Assembly: GCA_002490835.1 (NCBI GenBank)
Contig: DKUU01000035.1
Location: 1 to 50,781 of the forward strand
DNA length: 50,781 nucleotides
Source of the DNA: Lachnospiraceae bacterium UBA7196
GTDB lineage: Bacteria; Bacillota; Clostridia; Lachnospirales; Lachnospiraceae
Direction: 5' to 3'
Position numbers and translations under genes: made by a program. This document shows positions 33,992-41,604 of the stretch, piece after piece. Position 1 is the stretch's first letter. Each line of letters opens with the position of its first letter. Under the pieces are notes generated by a model that worked only from the letters and a program-made list of their open reading frames with translations, was not told where the DNA came from and did not search any database.

Positions 33992-34439
33992 AATTCATCC
34001 CCAAGTATTTATTTGCCGCGTCAGACGACTTCATTTCCTTTTGGTAAGGATTTTCTTCATTAAAATATTTAATCTGGGTAGCGGTAGTGCCGCCGGCCAC
34101 GTAGGTGCGTCCGCATTCCGGACAGACTGCCGTCTTTAAGGAGACGTTGCAGGACATGACCTTACCGTTGCCCTCTGCCGCCTTCTTGTAGGCGTTGCTC
34201 ACATGCTCCTTCTCGTGGCTCATCACGCGGGCTGCCGAAGCCTTGGGATCGATGTGTGCCGCGGCCTTAAAGGAGACATTTCCCTCATCGGAACCATCCT
34301 GATACTTGCGGTTCTTACAGGTTTCGCATTCGGCAGGGGAAGATTTTCTGCCTGCCTGTTTTGTGGTGGATTCGCCGGGATTGCGGATCACGGCGTAGGT
34401 CGCCGCGGAAGTATTTCCTGAGATCGGTGATATCGCCAT
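33975..34439 (-). CDS. Putative zinc metalloprotease-like protein (HEXXH)
   Basis: 154 residues, soluble, no signal peptide. SHEKEHVSNAYKKA (near 75) contains a perfect HEXXH zinc-protease motif. Two Cys pairs, CETCKNRKYQDGSDEG (near 38) and CPECGRTYVAGGTT (near 108), could bind another metal. The pattern resembles the SprA-related family, whose activity is not established. Upstream gene of the overlapping pair with the DUF975-type protein, so the two may act together. No clear third zinc ligand could be assigned, so protease activity is inference. Confidence 0.78.
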   Translation of the reverse strand: MAISPISGNTSAATYAVIRNPGESTTKQAGRKSSPAECETCKNRKYQDGSDEGNVSFKAAAHIDPKASAARVMSHEKEHVSNAYKKAAEGNGKVMSCNVSLKTAVCPECGRTYVAGGTTATQIKYFNEENPYQKEMKSSDAANKYLGMNYDAAV

Positions 34440-34497
34440 ATGATTACCCTGCCTTTCTTAAAATTCGTTTCTTATGTTTTTATAGCTGTTTCGTCTA

Positions 34498-34938
34498 TTA
34501 TTCGATATTCCACATATCGTAGAATTCTTTCATCATCTCTTCATAGGAGACGCCGTATTGTTCCTCGTAGATTTTATTGACTTCCTCGGCCAGCCCCGGT
34601 GAGAGCTTGGGAAGCGACAGTAAAAACCAGAAGGATAGGGCAAAAAAAACGATGGAAACGCAAAGGCTTATGATACAGCAGATCATTCCAGCTTTTGCTC
34701 TGCCGGCCACTTTTTTTGCGCTGCCCCTTGAGAGGATCGCCAGAATGATGCCGACGCCGCCCAAAAGGAGGGGAAGGTACAGCTGCAAAAGTGCGAGGCC
34801 GATCAGGGAGATGATGCCCAGTACCATGGCGGCGGTGGCCATACCTTCGCCTTTTTGTCTTGGCGGAATCGGCACACCGTAAGGATAAGGATTGTAGCCG
34901 TTTTGGCCGCCCTGTTGGTTTTGTGGTTGATAGTCCAT
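34498..34938 (-). CDS. Small membrane protein with Pro/Gln-rich N-terminus
   Basis: 146 residues from the ATG at 34938, which has AAAGAGG in front of it. The frame extends to 34989, but that part overlaps the tex promoter. The N-terminal 30 residues (QPQNQQGGQNGYNPYPYGVPIPP) are disordered. Two hydrophobic regions (about 33-65 and 78-108) flank GSAKKVAGRAKAG, the layout of DUF4190-like proteins. A short acidic tail (EEVNKIYEEQYGVSYEEMMKEFYD) follows. Function unknown. Confidence 0.78.
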   Translation of the reverse strand: MDYQPQNQQGGQNGYNPYPYGVPIPPRQKGEGMATAAMVLGIISLIGLALLQLYLPLLLGGVGIILAILSRGSAKKVAGRAKAGMICCIISLCVSIVFFALSFWFLLSLPKLSPGLAEEVNKIYEEQYGVSYEEMMKEFYDMWNIE

Positions 34939-34957
34939 GGATAGCGCCTCTTTTTTC

Positions 34958-34986
34958 TTGAAAAAAAATCCGTCATTTACTATAAT
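34958..34986 (+). promoter_or_regulatory. Sigma-70 type promoter of tex
   Basis: TTGAAA (34958-34963), 17 bp, TATAAT (34981-34986), about 50 nt before the tex ATG and divergent from the small membrane protein. Confidence 0.75.
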
Positions 34987-35041
34987 CATAATCAGTGTAA
35001 CACATCCGCGAAAAAAAATCTAGAACGGAATGGAGTAAATC

Positions 35042-37438
35042 ATGGATATCATTCTACAGCTGAAAGAAGAACTAAAAGTAGAAAAATGGCAGGTGGAGGC
35101 GGCGGTCGCCCTAATCGACGAGGGAAACACCATCCCTTTTATTGCCCGGTACCGTAAGGAGAAGACAGGCTCTTTAAACGATGAGACATTGCGCGATCTG
35201 TTCGAACGGCTGACTTACCTGCGCGGCTTGGAGGAGAGGAAGCAGCAGGTCATAAGCAGCATCGAAGAGCAGGGAAAGCTGACCGACGAGCTGAAAGAGC
35301 GCATTGAGGCGGCGCAGACACTGGTGGTGGTGGAGGATCTTTATCGTCCTTATAAGCCGAAGAGAAAAACCCGCGCGAGCGTGGCGAAGGAGAAGGGTCT
35401 TGAGCCGCTGGCGGCGTTTATTCTGGCACAGGAAACGACGGCGCCCATCGAGGAGGAGGCCGCGAAATACATACATGAGGATGAAGATGCGGAAAAGGCT
35501 GTGGCTACGGCGCAGGAAGCCGTACAGGGAGCGAAGGATATTATCGCCGAGCAGATTTCGGACGAGGCGGACTACCGCAGCTACATCCGTGATGTCACCG
35601 CGAAGGAAGGAAAGCTTTTGAGCGCGGCGAAGGACGAGAAGGCGGAGAGCGTCTACGAAACTTATTATGATTATGAGGAGCCCATTGCCAAGGTGGCGGG
35701 ACACCGCGTGCTGGCAATCAACAGGGGCGAAAACGAAAAGTTCCTGACGGTGAAGGTGGAGGCGCCCGAGGAGCGCATCCTGCAGTTTTTAAGGACAAAG
35801 ACGATAAAAAATGACAATCCTGTCACATCCCCGATTTTGGAAGAGGTGATTGCCGACAGCTATGACAGGCTGATCGCGCCTGCCATTGAGCGGGAAATCC
35901 GCAACGATCTGACGGAAAAGGCGGAGGATGGCGCGATTTCCGTTTTTGGGAAAAATTTGGAGCAGCTTTTATTACAGCCGCCCATCCGGGGAAAGGTTGT
36001 GCTGGGCTGGGATCCGGCTTTCCGCACGGGCTGTAAGCTGGCGGTGGTGGATGAGACGGGCAAAGTCCTTGACACGAAGGTGATCTATCCCACTGCACCG
36101 CAGAATAAGGTGGAGCAGGCCAAGGCGGACTTAAAGAAGCTGATCAGGAAATACAACGTTTCTCTGATCTCCGTGGGCAACGGCACGGCTTCCCGCGAAT
36201 CCGAGCAGGTGATCGTGGAACTGATCAAGGAGCTGGATACGCCCGTGCAGTATGTGATCGTGAACGAGGCGGGAGCTTCCGTCTACTCGGCGAGCAAGCT
36301 GGCGACGGAGGAGTTTCCGGAATTTGACGTGGGGCAGCGCAGCGCGGCTTCCATTGCCAGACGCTTGCAGGATCCGCTGGCAGAGCTTGTAAAGATCGAT
36401 CCCAAGTCTATCGGGGTAGGGCAGTACCAGCACGACATGAACCAGAAGAAGCTGAGCGAGGCTTTGGGCGGCGTGGTGGAAGACAGCGTAAACCGTGTGG
36501 GTGTGGACTTGAATACGGCCTCTGCGTCCCTTCTGGAATATGTGTCCGGCGTGACGAAAGTAATTGCACGTAATATTGTGGATTACAGAGAGGCAAACGG
36601 GCGCTTTGTGAACAGGAAACAGCTTTTGAAGGTGGCGAAGCTTGGCCCGAAGGCCTACGAACAGTGCGCGGGTTTTCTGCGTATCACGGACGGGGACAAT
36701 CCGCTGGATGCCACCAGCGTCCATCCCGAATCCTATGAGGCGGCGGAAAAGCTGATGGAGAAGCTGGGCCTTACGATGGAGGATGTGCGGGAAGCACAGA
36801 AGAAGGCGGCAGTCAAAAAGAAAGCGGCGGCTCCTGCGAAAGAGAAACGGCCACCCAGGAAACAGATGGTGATCCGCAACACGGACACTGCCATGGGCAA
36901 GGCGCTGGCGGCGGCTATGGGCCAGATGACATTTGACGGCGGTGCGGATGCGGGGGATGCGCAGCGTTCCGGCGGGAAAAATACGTCCGGCAATTCACGG
37001 GCGGCGGAGACGCAGGCAGACGGGACGGGAAGTCTGGCAAGGCGCGTGAAGGATAAGAAAAAACTGGCGGAAGAGCTTGGCATCGGGGAGATCACGCTGG
37101 CGGATATCCTGACGGAGTTAGAAAAGCCTGCCAGAGATCCCAGAGACGATATGCCCGCGCCCATTTTAAGAAGCGACGTGCTGGATATGAAGGATTTAAA
37201 ACCCGGTATGATCTTAAAGGGGACGGTCAGAAACGTCATCGACTTCGGGGCTTTCGTGGACATCGGCGTGCATCAGGACGGTCTGGTCCACATTTCCCAG
37301 ATCACGGACCGCTATATCAAACACCCGCTGGAAGCAGTGAGTGTGGGCGATATCGTGGATGTGCAGGTGCTTACCGTGGATGTGGCGAAAAAGCGGATCG
37401 GGCTGACGATGAAATGCAGTAAATCCTTGCAGCAATAA
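35042..37438 (+). CDS. tex: Tex-family RNA-binding transcription accessory protein
   Basis: 798 residues. Domain order as in Tex/YhgF: N-terminal helical region (TIPFIARYRKEKTGSLNDETLRDL near 30; VVEDLYRPYKPKRKTRASVAKEKGLEPLA near 96-125), a YqgF/RNase H-like domain (GWDPAFRTGCKLAVVDETGKV near 322), helix-hairpin-helix motifs (LNTASASLLEYVSGVTKVIARNIVDYRE near 490) and a C-terminal S1 RNA-binding domain (GMILKGTVRNVIDFGAFVDIGVHQDGLVHIS near 720). A low-complexity Ala/Lys/Gly-rich linker of some 90 residues (about 590-685) before the S1 domain makes it slightly longer than usual. Role in transcript handling is known only broadly. Confidence 0.95.
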   Translation: MDIILQLKEELKVEKWQVEAAVALIDEGNTIPFIARYRKEKTGSLNDETLRDLFERLTYLRGLEERKQQVISSIEEQGKLTDELKERIEAAQTLVVVEDLYRPYKPKRKTRASVAKEKGLEPLAAFILAQETTAPIEEEAAKYIHEDEDAEKAVATAQEAVQGAKDIIAEQISDEADYRSYIRDVTAKEGKLLSAAKDEKAESVYETYYDYEEPIAKVAGHRVLAINRGENEKFLTVKVEAPEERILQFLRTKTIKNDNPVTSPILEEVIADSYDRLIAPAIEREIRNDLTEKAEDGAISVFGKNLEQLLLQPPIRGKVVLGWDPAFRTGCKLAVVDETGKVLDTKVIYPTAPQNKVEQAKADLKKLIRKYNVSLISVGNGTASRESEQVIVELIKELDTPVQYVIVNEAGASVYSASKLATEEFPEFDVGQRSAASIARRLQDPLAELVKIDPKSIGVGQYQHDMNQKKLSEALGGVVEDSVNRVGVDLNTASASLLEYVSGVTKVIARNIVDYREANGRFVNRKQLLKVAKLGPKAYEQCAGFLRITDGDNPLDATSVHPESYEAAEKLMEKLGLTMEDVREAQKKAAVKKKAAAPAKEKRPPRKQMVIRNTDTAMGKALAAAMGQMTFDGGADAGDAQRSGGKNTSGNSRAAETQADGTGSLARRVKDKKKLAEELGIGEITLADILTELEKPARDPRDDMPAPILRSDVLDMKDLKPGMILKGTVRNVIDFGAFVDIGVHQDGLVHISQITDRYIKHPLEAVSVGDIVDVQVLTVDVAKKRIGLTMKCSKSLQQ

Positions 37439-37444
37439 AAGGTC

Positions 37445-37473
37445 TTGACCGGGTTAACAGCATCTACTATAAT
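37445..37473 (+). promoter_or_regulatory. Sigma-70 type promoter after tex
   Basis: TTGACC (37445-37450), 17 bp, TATAAT (37468-37473), directly upstream of the 44-codon ORF. Confidence 0.75.
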
Positions 37474-37512
37474 TATGTAACAGCAACCGTTCCGAAAGGA
37501 GGAAATGAAAAT

Positions 37513-37647
37513 ATGGAGGTAATGGACATGACAAGACTTGAGTTGATGACATTGCTTCTGTCTTTGGAAGCGCTTTTGGAGGACGGGAAAACGGAAAAAG
37601 CTCTTGAAGTGATAAAAAAAGTTTTGACAGAAGCAGAAAAATCGTGA
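37513..37647 (+). CDS. Small protein, 44 residues, unknown function
   Basis: A short ORF with a near-consensus promoter and a strong ribosome site (AAAGGAGG, 37495-37502) ten bases before its ATG. The product starts MEVMDMTRLELMTLLLSLEA and continues as an amphipathic, Leu-rich helix ending in KKVLTEAEKS. In-frame ATGs at 37522 and 37528, behind a second GGAGG, are alternative starts. Its last codons overlap the promoter of the FMN riboswitch. The translation signals argue that it is real; no family was recognised. Confidence 0.6.
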   Translation: MEVMDMTRLELMTLLLSLEALLEDGKTEKALEVIKKVLTEAEKS

Positions 37648-37653
37648 TATTAT
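37624..37653 (+). promoter_or_regulatory. Promoter of the FMN riboswitch / ribU
   Basis: TTGACA (37624-37629), 18 bp, TATTAT (37648-37653), inside and just after the end of the 44-codon ORF; start near 37660. Confidence 0.65.
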
Positions 37654-37674
37654 GATTTAGTAAAAATAGAAAAG

Positions 37675-37815
37675 TTCTTCGGGGCAGGGTGTAATTCCCG
37701 ACCGGCGGTCACAGTCCGCGACCCGTTTGATTTTAACGTTTACCCGCGTGGGAAACAAACGGCTGATCTGGTGAAATTCCGGAACCGACAGTATAGTCTG
37801 GATGGTAGAAGAAAG
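37675..37815 (+). promoter_or_regulatory. FMN riboswitch (RFN element)
   Basis: The conserved RFN blocks are in order: CTTCGGGGCAGGGTG and AATTCCCGACCGGCGGT at the 5' side, CCGCGACCC, then GGCTGATCTGGTGAAATTCC and GGAACCGACAGT, ending GGATGGTAGAAGAAAGG. It senses flavin mononucleotide and should turn off ribU when FMN is plentiful, through the terminator about 80 nt downstream. Confidence 0.97.
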
Positions 37816-37895
37816 GACAAGATGACATGCGTGTCATTTTATTCAACGAATGTCTGTACGGCATCTGCGGTACGGCGTCTGCTCAGTGTGTATTG

Positions 37896-37925
37896 CCCCC
37901 GAAGCGAAAGTTTCGGGGGTTTACT
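37896..37925 (+). terminator. Expression-platform terminator of the FMN riboswitch
   Basis: CCCCCGAA (37896-37903) pairs with TTCGGGGG (37912-37919), followed by TTTACTTT. It lies between the riboswitch and ribU. Confidence 0.85.
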
Positions 37926-38066
37926 TTATGCGCACGCCCACATAAGGAATAGTGCTGTTTCACAGCATGCGGGCGGCGCAGCGAGCAGGGAGAGAAGATT
38001 TCCCAGCTCGATTATAAGCAGAGTCAGAAGAACTTTTCCAACATTAAATTTAAGGAGGAAAAGAAA

Positions 38067-38840
38067 ATGGGTAACGGTTTATTAAAGAGTGTGGCGGACA
38101 ATGTGATCTTTGTCATTGTCTGCGTGAGCGTGGCGGCGGTATTGTTTTTGGTTGCTTATGGCACGGAGAAGGCAATGCAGAAAAAAAGCGGGGTGAAGGA
38201 GCGCATCCTCACCACCAGAAAGATCACGATGATCGGTCTGTTTTCTGCGCTGGCGGTGATCCTGCATATGCTGGACTTCCCGATTCCGTTTCTGGCGCCG
38301 GGTTTTTATCAGATGGATTTTTCGGAGATTCCCGCGCTGGTGGGCGCCTTCGCTTTCGGTCCTGTCGCGGGCGTGATGATCGAGTTTTGCAAGATTCTTT
38401 TAAAGCTTGTCATCAAGGGCACCAGCACGGCTTTTGTGGGTGATCTGGCTAACTTTGTGATCGGCTGCAGCCTGATCCTGCCGGCGTCGATCCTGTACAT
38501 GTTCAAAAAGACGAAAAAGAGAGCGATTTTATCCTGCGTGGCGGGTTCCGTTATCATGACGGTGTTCGGATCAGCCTTTAACGGCATCTACCTGCTTCCC
38601 GCGTTTGCGAAACTCTTCGGTATGCCCATGGACGCGATCATCGCGGCTGGTGCGGCGATCAACGGCAGCATCAGCAATGTGACCACCTTTGTGATCTTTG
38701 CGGTGGCTCCCATGAATATCGTGAAAAGTGTGGCGGCCTGCGGCGTCACCATGCTGATCTACAAGCCTTTGAGCCCGATCTTAAAATACGCGAATCCCGC
38801 GCTGGAGAGACGAAGCGTTTCGACAGGCAGCGCGGAATAA
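38067..38840 (+). CDS. ribU: Riboflavin ECF transporter S component
   Basis: 257 residues. Membrane substrate-binding subunit that captures riboflavin and docks on the shared ECF energy module, encoded elsewhere. An extra N-terminal helix (about 10-33) precedes the typical six-helix core. The family signature KITMIGLFSALAVILHMLDFPIPF and the riboflavin-binding loop APGFYQMDFSEIPALVGAFAFGP (near 76-98), then EFCKILLKLVIKGTSTAFVGDLANF, are clear. The FMN riboswitch in its leader supports the substrate assignment. Ribosome site AAGGAGGAAAAG. Confidence 0.95.
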   Translation: MGNGLLKSVADNVIFVIVCVSVAAVLFLVAYGTEKAMQKKSGVKERILTTRKITMIGLFSALAVILHMLDFPIPFLAPGFYQMDFSEIPALVGAFAFGPVAGVMIEFCKILLKLVIKGTSTAFVGDLANFVIGCSLILPASILYMFKKTKKRAILSCVAGSVIMTVFGSAFNGIYLLPAFAKLFGMPMDAIIAAGAAINGSISNVTTFVIFAVAPMNIVKSVAACGVTMLIYKPLSPILKYANPALERRSVSTGSAE

Positions 38841-38923
38841 CGACAGCTGTTTACCAGACAGCGCAACTGCGGAAGATGCGCCGCGTTCATACATGACTTT
38901 TTAAGACACAGCAGATAAAGACA

Positions 38924-38970
38924 AAAATACTACTTTTTCTGAACAGAAACGGGGAAAGTAGTATTTTTTT
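38924..38970 (+). terminator. Terminator after ribU
   Basis: AAAATACTACTTT (38924-38936) pairs with AAAGTAGTATTTT (38955-38967), followed by further T to 38970. Confidence 0.8.
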
Positions 38971-38971
38971 G

Positions 38972-39047
38972 TAAGATATAAGATAGCTGTAAGATTACTA
39001 TGATATTTTAAGATTGTCTTAAGACTTTTCTGCGCTTCTTTTAAGAA
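38972..39047 (+). promoter_or_regulatory. Array of TAAGAT direct repeats, probable response-regulator site
   Basis: TAAGAT at 38972, 38979, 38990 and 39009, TAAGAC at 39020 and TAAGAA at 39042. Several copies are spaced by 11 or 22 bp, one helical turn or two, as in binding sites of OmpR/PhoB-type regulators. The array lies about 140 bp upstream of a likely promoter of the ABC operon (TATAAT 39179-39184 with an imperfect AAGACA at 39155-39160). The regulator is not in the window. Confidence 0.5.
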
Positions 39048-39212
39048 AGGGCTGGTAGGATGGCAATTGAAAATAAAAGTTCTAATTGCGGGATTTGTGT
39101 CTGCGTGTTGTTTTTTGTAAATTCGGCTGTGCATAGAAATGAAGTAAAAAAGTGAAGACAAAACGGACAATGCTCCGTTATAATATAGAGACTGGCGAAA
39201 GGAATGTGTATT

Positions 39213-39914
39213 ATGGAGACATTGGTGGAGATCCGGGACATCTGCAAGATCTATAATCCCGGAGAAAATGAAGTAAAGGCATTGGATCACGTGAGCCTGA
39301 CCATCGGGAAAGGCGAGTTCGTGGCGATCATCGGGCATTCCGGATCGGGGAAATCGACGCTGATGAACATGCTCGGCTGTCTGGACGTGCCCACAAGCGG
39401 CAGCTATTTCCTGCACGGGCACGATGTGGGCAGTATGTCGGACGACGAGCTTTCGGATATCCGTAATCAGGAGATCGGCTTCGTCTTTCAGGGCTTCAAC
39501 CTCATTCCCAGCCTGACGGCGATGGAGAACGTGGAACTGCCCCTGATCTACCGCGGTGTGAGCAAAAGGGAGCGGCAGGAGCTTTCGGAGAAGGCTTTGG
39601 AAAAGGTGGGCCTTGGGCAGCGTATGACTCACAAGCCATCGGAGATGTCCGGCGGGCAGCAGCAGAGGGTGGCCATCGCCAGAGCAATCGCGCAGGCGCC
39701 GCCCATTATTCTGGCTGATGAGCCCACGGGTAATCTGGATTCCGGCTCCACCAGAGAGATCATGGACATCCTGCGGGGCCTTCATGAGGAGGGCAGGACC
39801 GTGATTCTGATCACACACGACAATGAGATTGCAGCCCGCGCAAAACGGGTCATTAAGATCATGGACGGAAAAATAGAGGAGGATTATGAAAATGTTTCGG
39901 AAAACGAAGAATGA
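39213..39914 (+). CDS. ABC transporter ATP-binding protein, MacB/LolD-like
   Basis: 233 residues from ATG 39213, which has AAAGGAA at a good distance; an ATG nine bases earlier is too close to it. Walker A GHSGSGKST (near 42), Q-loop FVFQGFNLIP, signature SGGQQQRVAIARAIA (near 147), Walker B IILADEPTGNLD and the H-loop ITHDNE are intact. Energises a MacAB-type tripartite exporter with the two following genes; its end overlaps the adaptor gene by 29 bp. Typical substrates of such systems are antimicrobial peptides or small toxic molecules; the real one is unknown. Confidence 0.93.
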   Translation: METLVEIRDICKIYNPGENEVKALDHVSLTIGKGEFVAIIGHSGSGKSTLMNMLGCLDVPTSGSYFLHGHDVGSMSDDELSDIRNQEIGFVFQGFNLIPSLTAMENVELPLIYRGVSKRERQELSEKALEKVGLGQRMTHKPSEMSGGQQQRVAIARAIAQAPPIILADEPTGNLDSGSTREIMDILRGLHEEGRTVILITHDNEIAARAKRVIKIMDGKIEEDYENVSENEE

Positions 39915-41508
39915 GACGGGCAGCCCAGATAGCACGGAGATGATGCCAAAGACAAAAAAGGAAAAAAAGCCGTGGGATAAGGCAAAGAAGAAAAAGGTGC
40001 GCCGCAGGGTGATCGCCGGAGCGTTGACTGTACTGGTCATTGTATTTTTTGCGGGTAATTCCATGAAGGCCAAGAACGCGGCCCCGATGGTGACTACGGT
40101 GGCAGCCACGACGGGAGATGTGGAACAGGTCTTAAGCACCGGTGGGACAGTGAAGAGCGACGAGAAGCGGACCTACTTTGCGCCCCTGTCCGTGGAAGTG
40201 GGCGAGGTGAAGGTCAGCACCGGTGATACGGTGAAAAAGGGCGACGTGCTGCTGACCTTTGACGCAAAAGCATTGGCGGAAAAGAAGCAGGAAGCGGAGT
40301 ATCGGCTCGCATCCAATGAGGGCGGCTATGAAAGCTCCGTCCATAAAAATAATGAGTACATAACCGATCTGGCCGAGGCGAACAGAAATCTTCCCGTACT
40401 CGACCAGCAGATCGCGGACAACGAAAAACTGCTCGAAGAACTCAACAAGAAGATCGAGGAGAAAAGGGCGGGCTGGAGCTATAACGGCACCAACCTGAAT
40501 GTCTCCGTGATGGAGTGGCAGCAGATCATCGCGCAGGATGAACAGGCACTGGCTGAAATCAATGAGAGGAAGGCAAAGGGTGAATTTAATGATCTCAGCG
40601 AGGAAGAGTACAAAGAGATGCACGACGGCGCGGAGATCAAGCTGGCAAACGACAGGGACATCCTCCTGAACCTGCAGATTCAGACCCAGTATAACGGTTA
40701 TGAGGAATCGTACAATAAAGAGATCAGGGATCTGCAGAGGCAGGCGAAGGACGTGGAAGAACTGATCGCTTCCTATAAGGAATACAAGGCCGAGATGAAG
40801 TCCCAGAAATCCGCATCCGAGGCCGGCGTGCTGGATGAGGGCGGAAAGGCCAAGCTGGAAGCTGACACCGCGCTTGAAAAGCTGACCAATCAGGAGAAGC
40901 TGGATGCCATTACCGAAGTGGAGAACGGCCTGAAGGCTGATTTTGCGGGCGTGGTCACAGAGATGGAGGCAGTGTCCGGACAGCCGCCTATGGAGAGCGG
41001 AAAGCTGGTGACCATAGAGAGCGTGGAAAAAGTGTACGTGCGCTTAAATGTCTCCAAGTATGATCTGGAAAAGATTTCCGTGGGCCAGAAGGCGGACGTC
41101 GATATCGCCGGGAAGACCTACGAGGGCACCGTGGATAAGATTGACGGCATGGCGACCCAGAATAACAGCGGCGCCATGGTAGTGGGTGTGAACGTTAAGA
41201 TCGATGATCCGGATGAGAATATTTTTTTGGGCGTGGAAGCAAGGGTCTATGTTCATATGGCAAAGGCGGAGGGTGTTGTCACAATCCCGCTGGAAGTCAT
41301 CAACAGCGACAGAGACGGCGATTTCGTGTACGTGGAGAAAAACGGCGTGGTGGAGAAGCGGCGCATCACTGCGGGCATTGCTTCTGACAGCATGAGCGAG
41401 GTGAAAGAGGGCCTTTCGGAGGGCGAGAACGTTATTTTGGCAAACGGCATGGAGTTTGAGGAGGGCACGGCAGTAACAGCAGTACCGCAGCACGAAGAGA
41501 ATTTCTAA
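39886..41508 (+). CDS. Membrane-fusion (adaptor) subunit of the MacAB-like exporter
   Basis: 540 residues. A basic N-terminus leads into one membrane anchor (about 45-62). Then come a lipoyl/biotinyl-type half (TVAATTGDVEQVLSTGGTVKSDEKRTYFAP...VKKGDVLLTFDAKAL), a long coiled coil (about 130-340, Glu/Lys-rich), the second lipoyl half (LKADFAGVVTEMEAVSGQP) and beta-barrel parts (KVYVRLNVSKYDLEKISVGQKADVDI). This is the layout of HlyD/MacA proteins, here in a monoderm cell, where it may guide substrate or regulate the permease. Its last five codons and stop lie inside copy 2 of the intercistronic repeat. Confidence 0.92.
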   Translation: MKMFRKTKNETGSPDSTEMMPKTKKEKKPWDKAKKKKVRRRVIAGALTVLVIVFFAGNSMKAKNAAPMVTTVAATTGDVEQVLSTGGTVKSDEKRTYFAPLSVEVGEVKVSTGDTVKKGDVLLTFDAKALAEKKQEAEYRLASNEGGYESSVHKNNEYITDLAEANRNLPVLDQQIADNEKLLEELNKKIEEKRAGWSYNGTNLNVSVMEWQQIIAQDEQALAEINERKAKGEFNDLSEEEYKEMHDGAEIKLANDRDILLNLQIQTQYNGYEESYNKEIRDLQRQAKDVEELIASYKEYKAEMKSQKSASEAGVLDEGGKAKLEADTALEKLTNQEKLDAITEVENGLKADFAGVVTEMEAVSGQPPMESGKLVTIESVEKVYVRLNVSKYDLEKISVGQKADVDIAGKTYEGTVDKIDGMATQNNSGAMVVGVNVKIDDPDENIFLGVEARVYVHMAKAEGVVTIPLEVINSDRDGDFVYVEKNGVVEKRRITAGIASDSMSEVKEGLSEGENVILANGMEFEEGTAVTAVPQHEENF

Positions 41509-41574
41509 AGACGTCCCGCCATGGGACGTGGGCGCAAAGTCAGCAAAGCTGACTTGGAAGTTCTATGCTTCGTG
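41491..41574 (+). repeat. Intercistronic palindromic repeat, copy 2 (variant)
   Basis: CACGAA (41491-41496) and TTCGTG (41569-41574) are the arms; AATTTCTAAAGACGTCCCGCC matches copies 1 and 3 in large part. The centre differs: an additional hairpin AAGTCAGC (41537-41544) with GCTGACTT (41548-41555) is inserted. The trailing GAGAATGC hairpin of the other copies is missing. It overlaps the end of the adaptor gene. Confidence 0.82.
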
Positions 41575-41604
41575 CAGGAAAATAATAAAGGAATGTAAAA
41601 AAAA

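Noticed and set aside
38901..40139. Reverse-strand frame of 412 codons
   Set aside because: Covers the terminator, the promoter region and the ABC ATPase gene on the other strand; no domain seen.
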